DNA of 45,042 nt, taken from assembly GCA_007121385.1 (NCBI GenBank), contig SKLV01000078.1, positions 1-45,042 on the forward strand. Reading direction: 5' to 3'. Under the pieces are notes generated by a model that saw only the letters and a list, made by a program, of their open reading frames with translations, was not told the origin of the DNA and searched no databases. Shown here piece by piece: positions 17,396-25,966 of this stretch (positions are counted from its first letter, which is position 1; every line of letters begins with the position of its first letter). This DNA comes from Bdellovibrionales bacterium (GTDB lineage Bacteria; Bdellovibrionota; Bdellovibrionia; Bdellovibrionales; UBA1609). The position numbers and the translations under genes were made by a program.

Positions 17396-17581
17396 TGCGT
17401 CATCCGCTTTTTTGTGCTTCCGCTCCAGCTCCGACGTTGGAGTGGAATCCTTTTTTCTAAACCTTTTTACTCTCAAGGCTGTCAAACTTTGGCGGGCCAT
17501 CTTGGCCACCATATCGGCCCAACTGAGGCCCACCCCCTTTGCGGCCAAAAGGAAGCGCACCTCTTCCAACTGCTCAGCGCT
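17396..17581 (-). pseudogene. relic of an HNH-endonuclease-family gene
   Basis: Between the convergent RCC1 and small secreted genes, the reverse strand encodes EQLEEVRFLLAAKGVGLSWA and, further on, KMARQSLTALRVKRFRKKDS. This aligns without gaps to the middle of the HNH protein at 39007-40167 (RLEEVKSLLGPKALGMSLAE, then VMAELSLESLRDKKFGKRRS). No N-terminal part or HNH motif remains, and a stop codon lies just upstream (17582-17584). The fragment slightly overlaps the end of the secreted-protein gene. It is best read as debris of a paralogue. Confidence 0.6.
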
Positions 17582-17897
17582 CTAGCAGCACATCGGGGCC
17601 CACTTGGTAGAGCACACCGCTCAAGGTGTGGCCGGGGCGAAAGGGGCAGTTGGCGCCAGGGATAGAAACTCCATATGTTTTTACATAATCAGAATCCAAA
17701 GGGCAGACCTGGGAGGCCTGGTAAAAGCTGTAATCGGCAAAGACCCAGCAAGACTGACCATCTGAGACCACATGGGTGACTTCGCCAATGACCTGAGCTT
17801 CTTTTTGACAGGCCTGAGCCGAAGAAGCATCCCCCACAGCCAAGCTGAAAAACACAAGAATTCCTAAACTTAAAATGATTTTCCAATTTGCAAACAT
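17574..17897 (-). CDS. small secreted protein of unknown function
   Basis: The 107-residue protein has a classical signal peptide (WKIILSLGILVFFSLAVG, cleavage near ASSAQA). The mature part of about 80 residues has five cysteines, a VSDGQSCWVFADYSFYQ stretch and a C-terminal GHTLSGVLYQVGPDVLLER. I start at ATG 17897, directly after GGGAGGG; longer starts upstream lack a ribosome binding site and would bury the signal peptide. I do not recognise the family. The mature domain looks like a small all-beta fold. Confidence 0.75.
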   Translation of the reverse strand: MFANWKIILSLGILVFFSLAVGDASSAQACQKEAQVIGEVTHVVSDGQSCWVFADYSFYQASQVCPLDSDYVKTYGVSIPGANCPFRPGHTLSGVLYQVGPDVLLER

Positions 17898-18013
17898 AGT
17901 CCCTCCCTTTGAATGGAAACCACCTAACCCCAAAGCCCTCCCTCTGGCAACATTCACACTGTTAGTTTTTCTACAGGCCTTGACTCTCAGATTCAGTGTG
18001 TTTGTATGCCCCA

Positions 18014-18766
18014 ATGTCCCATTCCATTATCATGACTCGGGTCAGCAAGGAGCTGGGAGGCCACTCCATTGTCCAAGACCTTGATCTTAAAGTGCAGAGC
18101 CAGAGGACTCTTTGCCTCTTGGGAGAGAGTGGCTGTGGTAAAACCACCACTTTGCGGCTGATCAATGGCCTGCTATTGGCTGACCAGGGCCGGGTGGAAG
18201 TAAATGGAGAACCAGTTCTCAAGTCCAATGCCACAGCTCTGCGGCGAAAAATGGGCTATAGCCAGCAGGGAAGTGGCCTCTTTCCTCACCTCAGTGTTCT
18301 GGACAATATTTCTCTCATGGCCCGTAAAAGTGGCTGGAAAAAAGATCAGATCCTTCAGCGAGCTCAAGAGGTCTTGGAAATGGTTCATCTGGACCTGGCC
18401 CAGGTGGGGCAGCACAGACCCCGTCAGCTCAGTGGAGGGCAGCGACAGCGAGTGGGCATTGCCCGAGCCCTTTTTTTAAAGCCACAAATTATGCTGATGG
18501 ACGAGCCCTTTGGGGCCTTAGACCCTTTGACTCGCAAGGAAGTTCAGGACCTTTTTTTGGAGCTCAAAAGCCAGCAGAATTTGACCACAGTGATGGTGAC
18601 CCACGACCTGCTTGAGGCCTTTAAAATGGCCGACCAAATTGCCCTAATGCATCAAGGACGAATTGAGCAAATTGGCTCCAAGGAGGACTTTTTAAAGCGC
18701 CCCGCTTCTGAGTACGCCGACCGCTTTGTCAATAGCCATCTGGAGGCCGTGCGTGACTTGGTTTAG
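18014..18766 (+). CDS. osmoprotectant/glycine betaine ABC transporter ATP-binding protein
   Basis: This is a typical ABC ATPase of about 250 residues: Walker A GESGCGKTT (near residue 40), signature LSGGQRQRVGIARAL, Walker B ILMDEPFGALDP (read here as IMLMDEPFGALDP), and the H-loop VTHD. The best fit is the OpuCA/YehX group, given the neighbouring fused permease and binding protein. The start is uncertain: GTG 17996, ATG 18014 and ATG 18032 are all in frame and none has a good ribosome binding site. Its 3' end overlaps the next gene by 14 nt. Confidence 0.9.
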   Translation: MSHSIIMTRVSKELGGHSIVQDLDLKVQSQRTLCLLGESGCGKTTTLRLINGLLLADQGRVEVNGEPVLKSNATALRRKMGYSQQGSGLFPHLSVLDNISLMARKSGWKKDQILQRAQEVLEMVHLDLAQVGQHRPRQLSGGQRQRVGIARALFLKPQIMLMDEPFGALDPLTRKEVQDLFLELKSQQNLTTVMVTHDLLEAFKMADQIALMHQGRIEQIGSKEDFLKRPASEYADRFVNSHLEAVRDLV

Positions 18767-20267
18767 AATCCTCTTCCTTGCAGTTCTACTTTGGCTTCTT
18801 GGCCTGGGCTTTTCTTCAGAAATCACGGCCAAAGCTCGCAGCACAGGAGAGACCACTCTCGTGGTGGGCTCCAAGCGCTTCACGGAAAGTTATATTTTGG
18901 CCGAAATCATGGCCCAGCTTTTAGAAGCGGAGGGCTTTCGCGTTGAGCGCCGCTTAGGGCTGGGCGGAACCATGATTGCCTTTGAAGCTCTGCGCTCCGG
19001 CAGTATTGACCTCTACCCAGAGTACACGGGCACCCTGTCTCTCAATATTCTCCGAGCCGAAAAGGATTTGCCTCTTCGCCAGCTCAACCGACGATTGGTT
19101 TCCTATCAAATGGAGCTTCTTGACCCCATTGGCTTTAACAACACCTATGCCATTGCTCTGCCTCGACCCCTGGCCGAGGAACATAAAATTAAGACCATTG
19201 AGGATTTGGCGGGATTCGACTGGGTGGCTGCCTTTGGCCACGAATTTGTGGAGCGCCAGGATGGCTGGCCTGGCTTAAGAGACCTCTATGGATTGAGTTT
19301 GCGCTTAAGGCCCACTGAACAGGCTCTTGCCTATCAAGCCTTAAGCTCTGGAGCCGCTCAAGTCATGGACGCCTATAGCACTGACGCCAGCTTAGATCAG
19401 TTTGACTTGAGGATTTTAAAGGACAATAAAAATTATTTTCCCAAGTACTTGGCAGCCCCATTGGTGCGACAGGATATTCCCACTCGCGCCAAGCGAGCCC
19501 TTGGTCAGTTGGCCGACCGCATTGACGATGAGCAAATGCGAGCTCTCAATCGCATGGCGGCTGTAGATGGCCTTAACTTCACTCAGGTGGCTTCTTTCTT
19601 TTTGCAGGAGTCGGGTCTACTGGCCAGGGATCAGGACCAGGCCCTTTTGCTGCGCCCCTCTGTGGACTATGCCGAGTTGGGGCGCCTCACTCTTCAGCAT
19701 CTCTACCTCACCTTTTTTCCTGTGTTCTTGGCCTGTCTTTTGGCCATTCCTTTAGGCATTCTCCTGACGCGCAAACCCAGCCTGGCCCCCACAGTGATCA
19801 CCTTAACGGGTCTGCTACAGACCATCCCCTCCTTAGCTCTCCTTGTGCTGATGATCTGGTACTATGATCAAATTGGTTTACTTCCGGCCATGACAGCTCT
19901 CTTTCTTTACAGTTTGCTGCCCATTTTGCGGAACACCTATGCGGGGATCAAAAATGTAGATCCCCAGTTGATTGAGTCCGCCAGGGGCATTGGGCTCTAC
20001 CCCCGAGAAATTCTCTGGCATGTGGAGCTGCCCCTAGCCATGCCCATTATTGTTTCAGGTATTCGCACAGCCACAGTCATCAATGTAGGCATGGCCACCA
20101 TTGCAGCCTTTATTGGAGCTGGAGGCCTGGGAGTCCCCATTGTCACCGGCCTCGCCCTCAATGACACCCGAATCATTCTTCAAGGGGCCATCCCGGCGGC
20201 GGCCCTGGCCATTGTCTTGGAGTTTTGCCTGGAGCGAGTGGAGCGCTGGCTCAGCCTTAAAAGATAA
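18753..20267 (+). CDS. osmoprotectant ABC transporter, substrate-binding protein fused to permease
   Basis: The 504-residue protein has a signal peptide or first helix (ILFLAVLLWLLGLGF), then an OpuAC/ProX-type binding domain (about residues 35-300) with VVGSKRFTESYILAEI and DLYPEYTGT. A permease domain of five or six helices (about 320-490) follows, with a SARGIGLYPREILWHVELPL coupling loop. It imports glycine betaine, choline or a related osmolyte together with the upstream ATPase. I choose GTG 18753, which has GGAGG 6 nt before it and overlaps the ATPase stop; a TTG at 18726 is possible. The binding domain precedes the permease, the reverse of the common OpuABC-type fusion. Confidence 0.92.
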   Translation: MTWFRILFLAVLLWLLGLGFSSEITAKARSTGETTLVVGSKRFTESYILAEIMAQLLEAEGFRVERRLGLGGTMIAFEALRSGSIDLYPEYTGTLSLNILRAEKDLPLRQLNRRLVSYQMELLDPIGFNNTYAIALPRPLAEEHKIKTIEDLAGFDWVAAFGHEFVERQDGWPGLRDLYGLSLRLRPTEQALAYQALSSGAAQVMDAYSTDASLDQFDLRILKDNKNYFPKYLAAPLVRQDIPTRAKRALGQLADRIDDEQMRALNRMAAVDGLNFTQVASFFLQESGLLARDQDQALLLRPSVDYAELGRLTLQHLYLTFFPVFLACLLAIPLGILLTRKPSLAPTVITLTGLLQTIPSLALLVLMIWYYDQIGLLPAMTALFLYSLLPILRNTYAGIKNVDPQLIESARGIGLYPREILWHVELPLAMPIIVSGIRTATVINVGMATIAAFIGAGGLGVPIVTGLALNDTRIILQGAIPAAALAIVLEFCLERVERWLSLKR

Positions 20268-20270
20268 GAA

Positions 20271-20738
20271 CTAGGCGCTCTGTTGACCCTGCCAAGAGGC
20301 CAAGTACTCCTCAATACTCATCACGCGAAAGCCAGAGCTGTCGTCTGAGTCCTCTAACAAGCGAGAGAGAATGTAGAGAGCATCGGTGGTGGTGAAAATA
20401 CCCACTACTTTCTCCTGACTGTTACAAACAATAGCGCAGCCATATTTGTTATCGGCCATCATCTTGACCACGGGACCTAAGCGCTCACCACTTTTTACAG
20501 TGAAGGGGTTGAGAGACATGGCCTCAGACACCAATTTCTTTGTTGGTTGAAAGGCCATTTGGCGATAGATGTCTCTGTCACTCAAGAGCCCCACCACCTT
20601 CTCTTGCTCCACCACGGGCAGGTGCCTCATTCCCCATGAGCGCATGACCTCAAGAGCATCTTGAACACTCAGTCCAGGCTCTATAGTCACTGCTCCTTGA
20701 GTCATCACATCAGATAAATTTTTTGGTTTCTGCTCCAT
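20271..20738 (-). CDS. protein with paired CBS domains
   Basis: The 155 residues consist almost wholly of two CBS domains (about 8-65 and 75-135), with HLPVVEQEKVVGLLSDRDIY in the first and GCAIVCNSQEKVVGIFTTTD in the second. Such proteins bind adenosine nucleotides and regulate partners. The ATG is preceded by GGGAGGAAGG. It is convergent with the osmoprotectant operon, and CBS domains often regulate such transporters, but the two genes are on opposite strands so the link is only suggestive. Confidence 0.92.
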   Translation of the reverse strand: MEQKPKNLSDVMTQGAVTIEPGLSVQDALEVMRSWGMRHLPVVEQEKVVGLLSDRDIYRQMAFQPTKKLVSEAMSLNPFTVKSGERLGPVVKMMADNKYGCAIVCNSQEKVVGIFTTTDALYILSRLLEDSDDSSGFRVMSIEEYLASWQGQQSA

Positions 20739-20848
20739 GCCCTTCCTCCCTGAAAGTGAACCCCTTCATTAAAACAAGAATTTTTTCCAAAGCAAAGCTC
20801 CCAATGGACAATTTTTAATCTGTCAGGGGAGCATTCACGAAAGCGCTC

Positions 20849-21394
20849 TTAGTGCCGAGCTTTTGAACCGCATGGCTCCCCTGGACTCTCCGAAAGAGAG
20901 TTCCATAAATAGACAATGGTCTCATCACCCAAAGGCAAGTAAAGCTTCATCTGTCCCGATTCAGAAAACTGAAGACGGGAAATTGAACGATTTCCGGGGG
21001 TCATATCAGGATCGGACTTGCAATCAGCTCGGCTTTCTGGATTGAGCCAAAGCACCTCTTTGCGCAAATAGCAGTTTTCATAGGTGTAGCGAGAATGACT
21101 CTCACAAAAGCCATTCTCGTCTTCACGGTGCCAGTAAAGACGAGCTGAGTTCTCTCCATCAAACTCAAAATGCATAATTAATCGGGGATTGGGACGAGGC
21201 ATGGTCTCGCCTCGATAAATCACATGGGTGAACTGCCAAAGACCCGCCAGTTTATCTGGGCTGCAGGAGGCTTCCTGCAAAACAGAGTGTTCAATGGGGG
21301 TAGACGGCCATGGAGCTGCCTTCCCCTGAGGAAAAGACAGCCCAATAGCGAATAGAATAGTTAAGGGCAAAAAATTAAAGCCCGCCTTCAACAT
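20849..21394 (-). CDS. secreted protein of unknown function
   Basis: This protein of about 181 residues has a signal peptide (FNFLPLTILFAIGLSFPQGKA). Its domain starts with SCSPDKLAGLWQFTHVIYRG, and an NPRLIMHFEFDGENSARLYW segment suggests a lipocalin-like or small beta-barrel fold, with four or five cysteines. I start at ATG 21394, which has AGGAG upstream; GTG 21424 and ATG 21421 are alternatives. The start lies inside the upstream gene's 3' end (20-nt overlap), so the two are co-translated. The function is unknown. Confidence 0.75.
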   Translation of the reverse strand: MLKAGFNFLPLTILFAIGLSFPQGKAAPWPSTPIEHSVLQEASCSPDKLAGLWQFTHVIYRGETMPRPNPRLIMHFEFDGENSARLYWHREDENGFCESHSRYTYENCYLRKEVLWLNPESRADCKSDPDMTPGNRSISRLQFSESGQMKLYLPLGDETIVYLWNSLSESPGEPCGSKARH

Positions 21395-21812
21395 TGAGAG
21401 TTTTCTCCTGATAAGTGCCATCACCGGCAGAGACTCTAACCCGGTAAGTGCCAGCTGACAAGGACCCTAAAACCACTTCCCGAGTGAAGGGCACCAACAC
21501 CTGAATACACATCCCCTGGTTCACCTGAGCGTAGGGAGTGATGTGGATCAGATTGTGGTGGCCATGAACCCTCACATCCGCTCGGTCCCAGTTGTAGCAA
21601 CCATTGGGGAAAAGACCAGAGAGCAGGACAAAAGCTCTGTCTGTGGACTTGAGGCCCCCAGGCACAAAGACATCATTCACAGAAACCACCACCTCACGAG
21701 GAGCCGGCTCAGAGTACTGTTCAGAAGCCATGGCCGTTGTGGACAGAGAAGAGGCCACCAAAGCCCCAACAGCGAGAGCGGATACTTGACCGATCACTGA
21801 TTTAAAAAACAT
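21375..21812 (-). CDS. secreted beta-sandwich-like protein of unknown function
   Basis: The 145-residue protein has a signal peptide ending at AMA and a mature domain with FVPGGLKSTDRAFVLLSGLF, HGHHNLIHITPYA and a C-terminal AGTYRVRVSAGDGTYQEKTL stretch, typical of an Ig-like or FNIII-like beta fold. Two cysteines (NGCYN and MCIQV) could form a disulfide. AAGGAGA lies 7 nt before the ATG. It is the first gene of a two-gene overlapping unit with the secreted protein downstream. I do not recognise a family. Confidence 0.78.
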   Translation of the reverse strand: MFFKSVIGQVSALAVGALVASSLSTTAMASEQYSEPAPREVVVSVNDVFVPGGLKSTDRAFVLLSGLFPNGCYNWDRADVRVHGHHNLIHITPYAQVNQGMCIQVLVPFTREVVLGSLSAGTYRVRVSAGDGTYQEKTLNVEGGL

Positions 21813-22016
21813 AAGAATCTCCTTTTCTAGGGTTATGCAGCCATGAACTATCTACAGCCACTTAAGAAATTTTTATAACTTTAGACAGATAATGACAAAG
21901 ATAAAAGCCAAACCTTAGTCGGATCTAGACGCCAAGCGTCTTAGGGGCCTTAGGTCCACGAACTTAACGCAACAGGCAGATAAAAAGAAGGCCAAGATGT
22001 GGACAAAAAAGCCCTT

Positions 22017-22406
22017 CTATAAAGAGAGAAGGGCAAATATTAATAGGGCCAGGAAAAGCAAAATTCCCAGTGAGCGCCAAAAGGCCAACTGACGCTCAAT
22101 ACTCTTCACTAAATTGGTGATGGATTCATTGGCCAAATAAAAACTAATGGCCCGGGAGTACTGGGTCAAAATGACGGCCAAAATCAAAAAAACGCTGGCT
22201 AACAAAATCGTCAGAGCCAATTGCTCGGGCCCAAAGAAGAAGGCTCGGACCACTTGAAAAGCGGAAATACTAAAGCCCATCACCGCCAAGCCCCTCACCC
22301 AAAGACGGATCTCTTTGAGCTCTGTGGCCACCCGGGGGTCAGACAGACGCTGAATAATCCGACGATCCTGACCTTCCCTATTGGCTTTTCTGCGCTTTTC
22401 CACCAT
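22017..22406 (-). CDS. small multi-pass membrane protein
   Basis: A charged N-terminus (MVEKRRKANREGQDRR) is followed by about three hydrophobic helices: GLAVMGFSISAFQVVRAFFF, ALTILLASVFLILAVILT and a C-terminal LGILLFLALLIFALLSL. The length is 129 residues. I start at ATG 22406, or the adjacent GTG 22403, behind GGGGAGGA; codons up to 22478 are open but have no binding site. The family is not recognised. It is transcribed away from the lipoprotein gene at 22567. Confidence 0.72.
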   Translation of the reverse strand: MVEKRRKANREGQDRRIIQRLSDPRVATELKEIRLWVRGLAVMGFSISAFQVVRAFFFGPEQLALTILLASVFLILAVILTQYSRAISFYLANESITNLVKSIERQLAFWRSLGILLFLALLIFALLSL

Positions 22407-22566
22407 TCCTCCCCTTGTGCCGCTATTAGGCATGGCTTTGCTTGTAAAAATTTTAAATGAGCGCCCCCCGTCTGTCACAATCCAATCTGCTTTTTACGCG
22501 CTTAATCATTAAGCTTTCCCCTTGGTAAAAACTGAGGTAATTCCTTCTCAAAAAAGGAGATTGATT

Positions 22567-23124
22567 GTGTCTAAAACCCTCCTCGTTTCTTTAAAGCGCC
22601 TAAGCCTGGTCAGCTTAATGAGCTTTTTCCTGTCAGGCTGCTGGGTCTATTACGGAGTTTATACAGCTCCCGTCTTTGTACGAACCTGCGTTCCCGGATG
22701 GGTGACGGTGCCAGTCCACACTTTCCATGGAGTGTTCTTCCAAAACGTCTACAGCAACTGCGCTTGGGTTATGTCTTTGAACCAAACTCCAGACATTGAT
22801 CGCGACAGTCGCCAATTGGCTCTGGGTGGGATGCCTCTCGATGGAGCTAGAGAGTTCCTTGAGATTCTCTCAGAAATGGATCGCGAGCTACGCCGACAAA
22901 GAGATCCCTCTCGGCCTTTTCAAAAGCGAGACCTTGAGTTATCCGCGCAATTCTTGCTGCACCCGGAGGCTGCAGAAGGAGATTTTTCAGCCGCGGTTGA
23001 GGAGCTGGCTCGCCACCTCGACTATGAGTTGGAGCGAACTCAAGAGCTGGTGGAACACTTTCGTGATTATGTGCACAAACAGCTTTTGACTCCTGAGGCC
23101 AAACCCGATTCCTTTGCCCTCTGA
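22567..23124 (+). CDS. lipoprotein of unknown function
   Basis: The 185-residue protein has a lipobox FLSGC (Cys 25). It continues with an aromatic-rich YYGVYTAPVFVRTCVPGW segment and a helical C-terminal half rich in Glu and Arg (LEILSEMDRELRRQRD; ELARHLDYELERTQELVEHF), possibly a coiled coil. A GTG at 22567 is the start: AAGGAG lies 7 nt upstream and the resulting signal peptide has normal length. An earlier start at 22522 would give an overlong n-region. It is followed 28 nt later by the DsbD-like gene, so the two may be co-transcribed. Confidence 0.78.
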   Translation: MSKTLLVSLKRLSLVSLMSFFLSGCWVYYGVYTAPVFVRTCVPGWVTVPVHTFHGVFFQNVYSNCAWVMSLNQTPDIDRDSRQLALGGMPLDGAREFLEILSEMDRELRRQRDPSRPFQKRDLELSAQFLLHPEAAEGDFSAAVEELARHLDYELERTQELVEHFRDYVHKQLLTPEAKPDSFAL

Positions 23125-23152
23125 GTTTTAGTTTACTACTATCTTGAGAGAA

Positions 23153-25330
23153 ATGATCCAATTTCTCTCTTTGAGCGGGGCAATATCTTATAGACCAAGA
23201 GCTTTTCAACTGAGTTCTCCACTCTCAAGACTCGCTCTGTCAGTTAGCCTCCTTATTGGCTGGGCAATTGGCCTTGTCTCTCCGACTGGAACACAAGCTT
23301 CCGAGTCCTTTTACAAAGACCAATATGTGGAAGTCGAACTCTACCCGCTCAGTCAAACAGTGACGGCGGGAGAAGCGAGCCTCTGGGCCCTGGAGTTTCG
23401 CATTGCCCCTGAATGGCATATCTATTGGGAAAATCCCGGTGACTCGGGAGCTCCTTTAATTCTGGAGTGGAAATGGGAGGGAGCTCAACTTCTTCACTTC
23501 CACTACCCACCACCAAAAAGAATCCCCGTCTCCAGTTTGGTGAACTTTGGCTACGAGGAACAAGTCATCTTCCCTCTGGAAGTTCAAGTGGGACCCCAGG
23601 CCGAAGGGGTCCAGGTGAACTTGGATTTGGAGTGGCTGGTCTGCAAGGTCGAGTGCATTCCTGGCTTTGCGCAACTGAAGGCCCAAGCTGTAGTAGGACC
23701 TCAAGCTCAAGCCCCTCATCCCCAACAAGCTTTGGCCCAGCAATTTTTGGCCCAGTCCCCTGGACCCCAGAGCCTGACCGCCCCCCTGTTTCATCGCCAA
23801 GAGGATCAACTCTTTTTTAAACTCCCACTCCCTCAAACTGATTTTAACCCCCAGGAAGTTCACCTTTTTCCCTATGATGGGCTTTTCTTCTCCCATCAAT
23901 TCCCGGAGTTTTTACAGCTAACACAAAGCCAACTCGACTTTTCTCTTCAGTCTAAGAGTCAAAGCCTAAGGGAGCCCTCTGACCCCCGAGTTCTTCTGGT
24001 TCTTAGAGGAACTGCTTCAGACCCTGTTCAGGTTCGCTCATTCGATGTGGAGCTTGACTTTTCTCCTGCACAAAGTCCTTGGACTTCCGCCATGACCCTC
24101 TTAAGTCTCCTAGCCTTAGCTTTTCTGGGTGGCCTGATCCTTAACATCATGCCCTGTGTGTTGCCTGTGCTCTCAATTAAGATTCTCAGCTTGTCGCAAA
24201 GCGCTCACTCCCCCAGAGAAATGCGCTGGGGAGGTTGGTTCTACTCTGCAGGAGTCCTCCTCTCCTTTGCCTTGATGGGAGGTCTGCTCCTGTGGTTGCG
24301 CCACCAAGGTGAGGAGATTGGCTGGGGCTTCCAGCTACAGAATCCCACCTTCGTCAGCGCTCTCATTCTACTATTCTTTGTTCTGGGCCTTAACTTTTTG
24401 GGGGTCTTTGAGTGGGGGGAGAGTTTAAGTCGTTGGGCAGCCCAAATGGGGCAGCGCCGCTCTAAGCTAAGTGGCTCCTTCTGGACAGGAGTGCTGGCCG
24501 CCTTTGTCGCCAGCCCCTGCACAGCTCCCTTTATGGGCACGGCCTTAGGAGCGAGCCTTATGCTCTCCCCTTGGCAAAGCCCCCTGGTTTTTCTAAGCTT
24601 AGGGGCTGGAATGGCCTTTCCCTTTTGGCTTCTCGCCCATTTCCCCCAGTTTTTAACTTGGCTCCCCAAGCCCGGCCCTTGGATGAAGACTCTTAAAGAG
24701 TTCTTTGCTTTCCCCCTCTTTCTCACAGCCGTTTGGTTGCTCTGGGTCCTGGGCCAGCAGAGCTCGCCGCTTCAGACATTCATCTTGACCGGCTCTTTAA
24801 CCTTAGTGGCCATGGGTTTTTGGCTGGGCCACAACTCTACAAAACCAGTTTTTCTCTGGCTGTCTCGCCTGTTGATTTTACTTTTCATGGCTCTGCCCCT
24901 GTGGAGCGCTCAGTCTCAGTGGGTCCTTCTGGCCGGTGCCTCTTTCCAGGGCGGGGACTCAGCCGGAGCAGAGTCCTCAAGCTGGCTCGACTACAGCTCG
25001 GAGAAAGTGGCGGATCTGGTGGCTCAAGGTGAATGGGTGTTTATCGACTTTACAGCTGCTTGGTGTATCACCTGCCAAGTCAATAAAATCAATGTACTTG
25101 AGACCCGCCGATTGCAAGAGCTCTTTGACCAATCTGGAGTGCATCGCTTTAGGGCTGATTGGACACAGAGAGATCCCCTCATCACCCAGAGCTTGGCTCG
25201 CTATGGCCGCAACTCTCTCCCTGTCTATGTTTTTTACGGTGCTTCGGGGGAGCCCCATCTGTTTTCCGAGTTGCTCACGGTTTCGATGATTGAAGAGGTT
25301 TTACAACAACAGCACTCTAAGGAGGAATAG
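23153..25330 (+). CDS. DsbD/ScsB-type membrane thiol:disulfide interchange protein
   Basis: The protein has about 725 residues. An exported N-terminal domain (about 45-300) carries the WLVCKVECIPG motif of DsbD alpha-like domains. A central eight-helix DsbD transporter region (about 310-590) has MPCVLPVLSIKILSL and FVASPCTAPFMGTALG, each with its redox cysteine. A C-terminal thioredoxin-like domain contains FIDFTAAWCITCQVN. This carries electrons from cytoplasmic thioredoxin across the membrane to envelope thiol proteins. ATG 23153 or TTG 23144 may be the start; neither has a strong binding site. The next gene begins 2 nt after the stop. Confidence 0.92.
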   Translation: MIQFLSLSGAISYRPRAFQLSSPLSRLALSVSLLIGWAIGLVSPTGTQASESFYKDQYVEVELYPLSQTVTAGEASLWALEFRIAPEWHIYWENPGDSGAPLILEWKWEGAQLLHFHYPPPKRIPVSSLVNFGYEEQVIFPLEVQVGPQAEGVQVNLDLEWLVCKVECIPGFAQLKAQAVVGPQAQAPHPQQALAQQFLAQSPGPQSLTAPLFHRQEDQLFFKLPLPQTDFNPQEVHLFPYDGLFFSHQFPEFLQLTQSQLDFSLQSKSQSLREPSDPRVLLVLRGTASDPVQVRSFDVELDFSPAQSPWTSAMTLLSLLALAFLGGLILNIMPCVLPVLSIKILSLSQSAHSPREMRWGGWFYSAGVLLSFALMGGLLLWLRHQGEEIGWGFQLQNPTFVSALILLFFVLGLNFLGVFEWGESLSRWAAQMGQRRSKLSGSFWTGVLAAFVASPCTAPFMGTALGASLMLSPWQSPLVFLSLGAGMAFPFWLLAHFPQFLTWLPKPGPWMKTLKEFFAFPLFLTAVWLLWVLGQQSSPLQTFILTGSLTLVAMGFWLGHNSTKPVFLWLSRLLILLFMALPLWSAQSQWVLLAGASFQGGDSAGAESSSWLDYSSEKVADLVAQGEWVFIDFTAAWCITCQVNKINVLETRRLQELFDQSGVHRFRADWTQRDPLITQSLARYGRNSLPVYVFYGASGEPHLFSELLTVSMIEEVLQQQHSKEE

Positions 25331-25332
25331 CT

Positions 25333-25956
25333 ATGAAATATTTTAAATTGAGACAAGCTCAGTGGATAGGCAGCCTACTGCTGCTTTTCTCTTGGTCTTC
25401 CGGTTCAGCTTGGGCCCAAGCTCAAGTGGGTTCTCAAGCTCCCGACTTTTCCGTACAAACGGCCACAGGAGAAACTAAGTCCAAGTCCGACTTTGCCGGC
25501 AAACATGTGGTCTTGGAGTGGCATAACAAAGACTGCCCCTATGTGGTCAAACACTACAAGTCGGGAAATATGCAAAAGCTGCAAAAAAAATACACCGACC
25601 AGGATGTTGTCTGGCTCACGGTCTTATCTTCGGCTCCAGGTAAGCAGGGGCATCTGACGGCTGAGCAGGTTTTGGCTGAATCTAAAAGCGGAAAATGGCA
25701 CTCCTCTCATATTCTCTTAGACCCTGAGGGTCGCATGGGACGAGCCTTTGATGCCAGAGTGACTCCCCATATGTTCATCCTCAACCCTGAAGGTGTTGTG
25801 GTCTACAATGGGGCGATTGACGACAACAGCTCGGCTAATCCCAAAGTGATCCCTGAATCCACCAACCATGTGGCTCAGGCCCTAGACGCACTTTTAAAAG
25901 GTGAACCTGTGCCGGTGGCTGAGACTCGCCCCTACGGCTGTTCAGTAAAGTATTAA
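25333..25956 (+). CDS. exported redoxin/thioredoxin-fold protein
   Basis: The 207-residue protein has a signal peptide (SLLLLFSWSSGSAWAQA) and a redoxin (AhpC/TSA-like) domain: VGSQAPDFSVQTATG, then WHNKDCPYVVKHY with a single active-site-type cysteine, DPEGRMGRAFDARVTPHMFI, and a C-terminal RPYGCSVKY whose cysteine may resolve. AAGGAGG precedes the ATG, which lies 2 nt after the DsbD-like stop. It is therefore the likely envelope partner that receives electrons from the reductase. Confidence 0.9.
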   Translation: MKYFKLRQAQWIGSLLLLFSWSSGSAWAQAQVGSQAPDFSVQTATGETKSKSDFAGKHVVLEWHNKDCPYVVKHYKSGNMQKLQKKYTDQDVVWLTVLSSAPGKQGHLTAEQVLAESKSGKWHSSHILLDPEGRMGRAFDARVTPHMFILNPEGVVVYNGAIDDNSSANPKVIPESTNHVAQALDALLKGEPVPVAETRPYGCSVKY

Positions 25957-25966
25957 AACCCAAATA

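Noticed and set aside
21927-21941. AGACGC-CAA-GCGTCT hairpin upstream of the secreted-protein pair
   Set aside because: The 6-bp stem is perfect but the 3-nt loop is tight and there is no T-tract on either strand, so it cannot be called a terminator.
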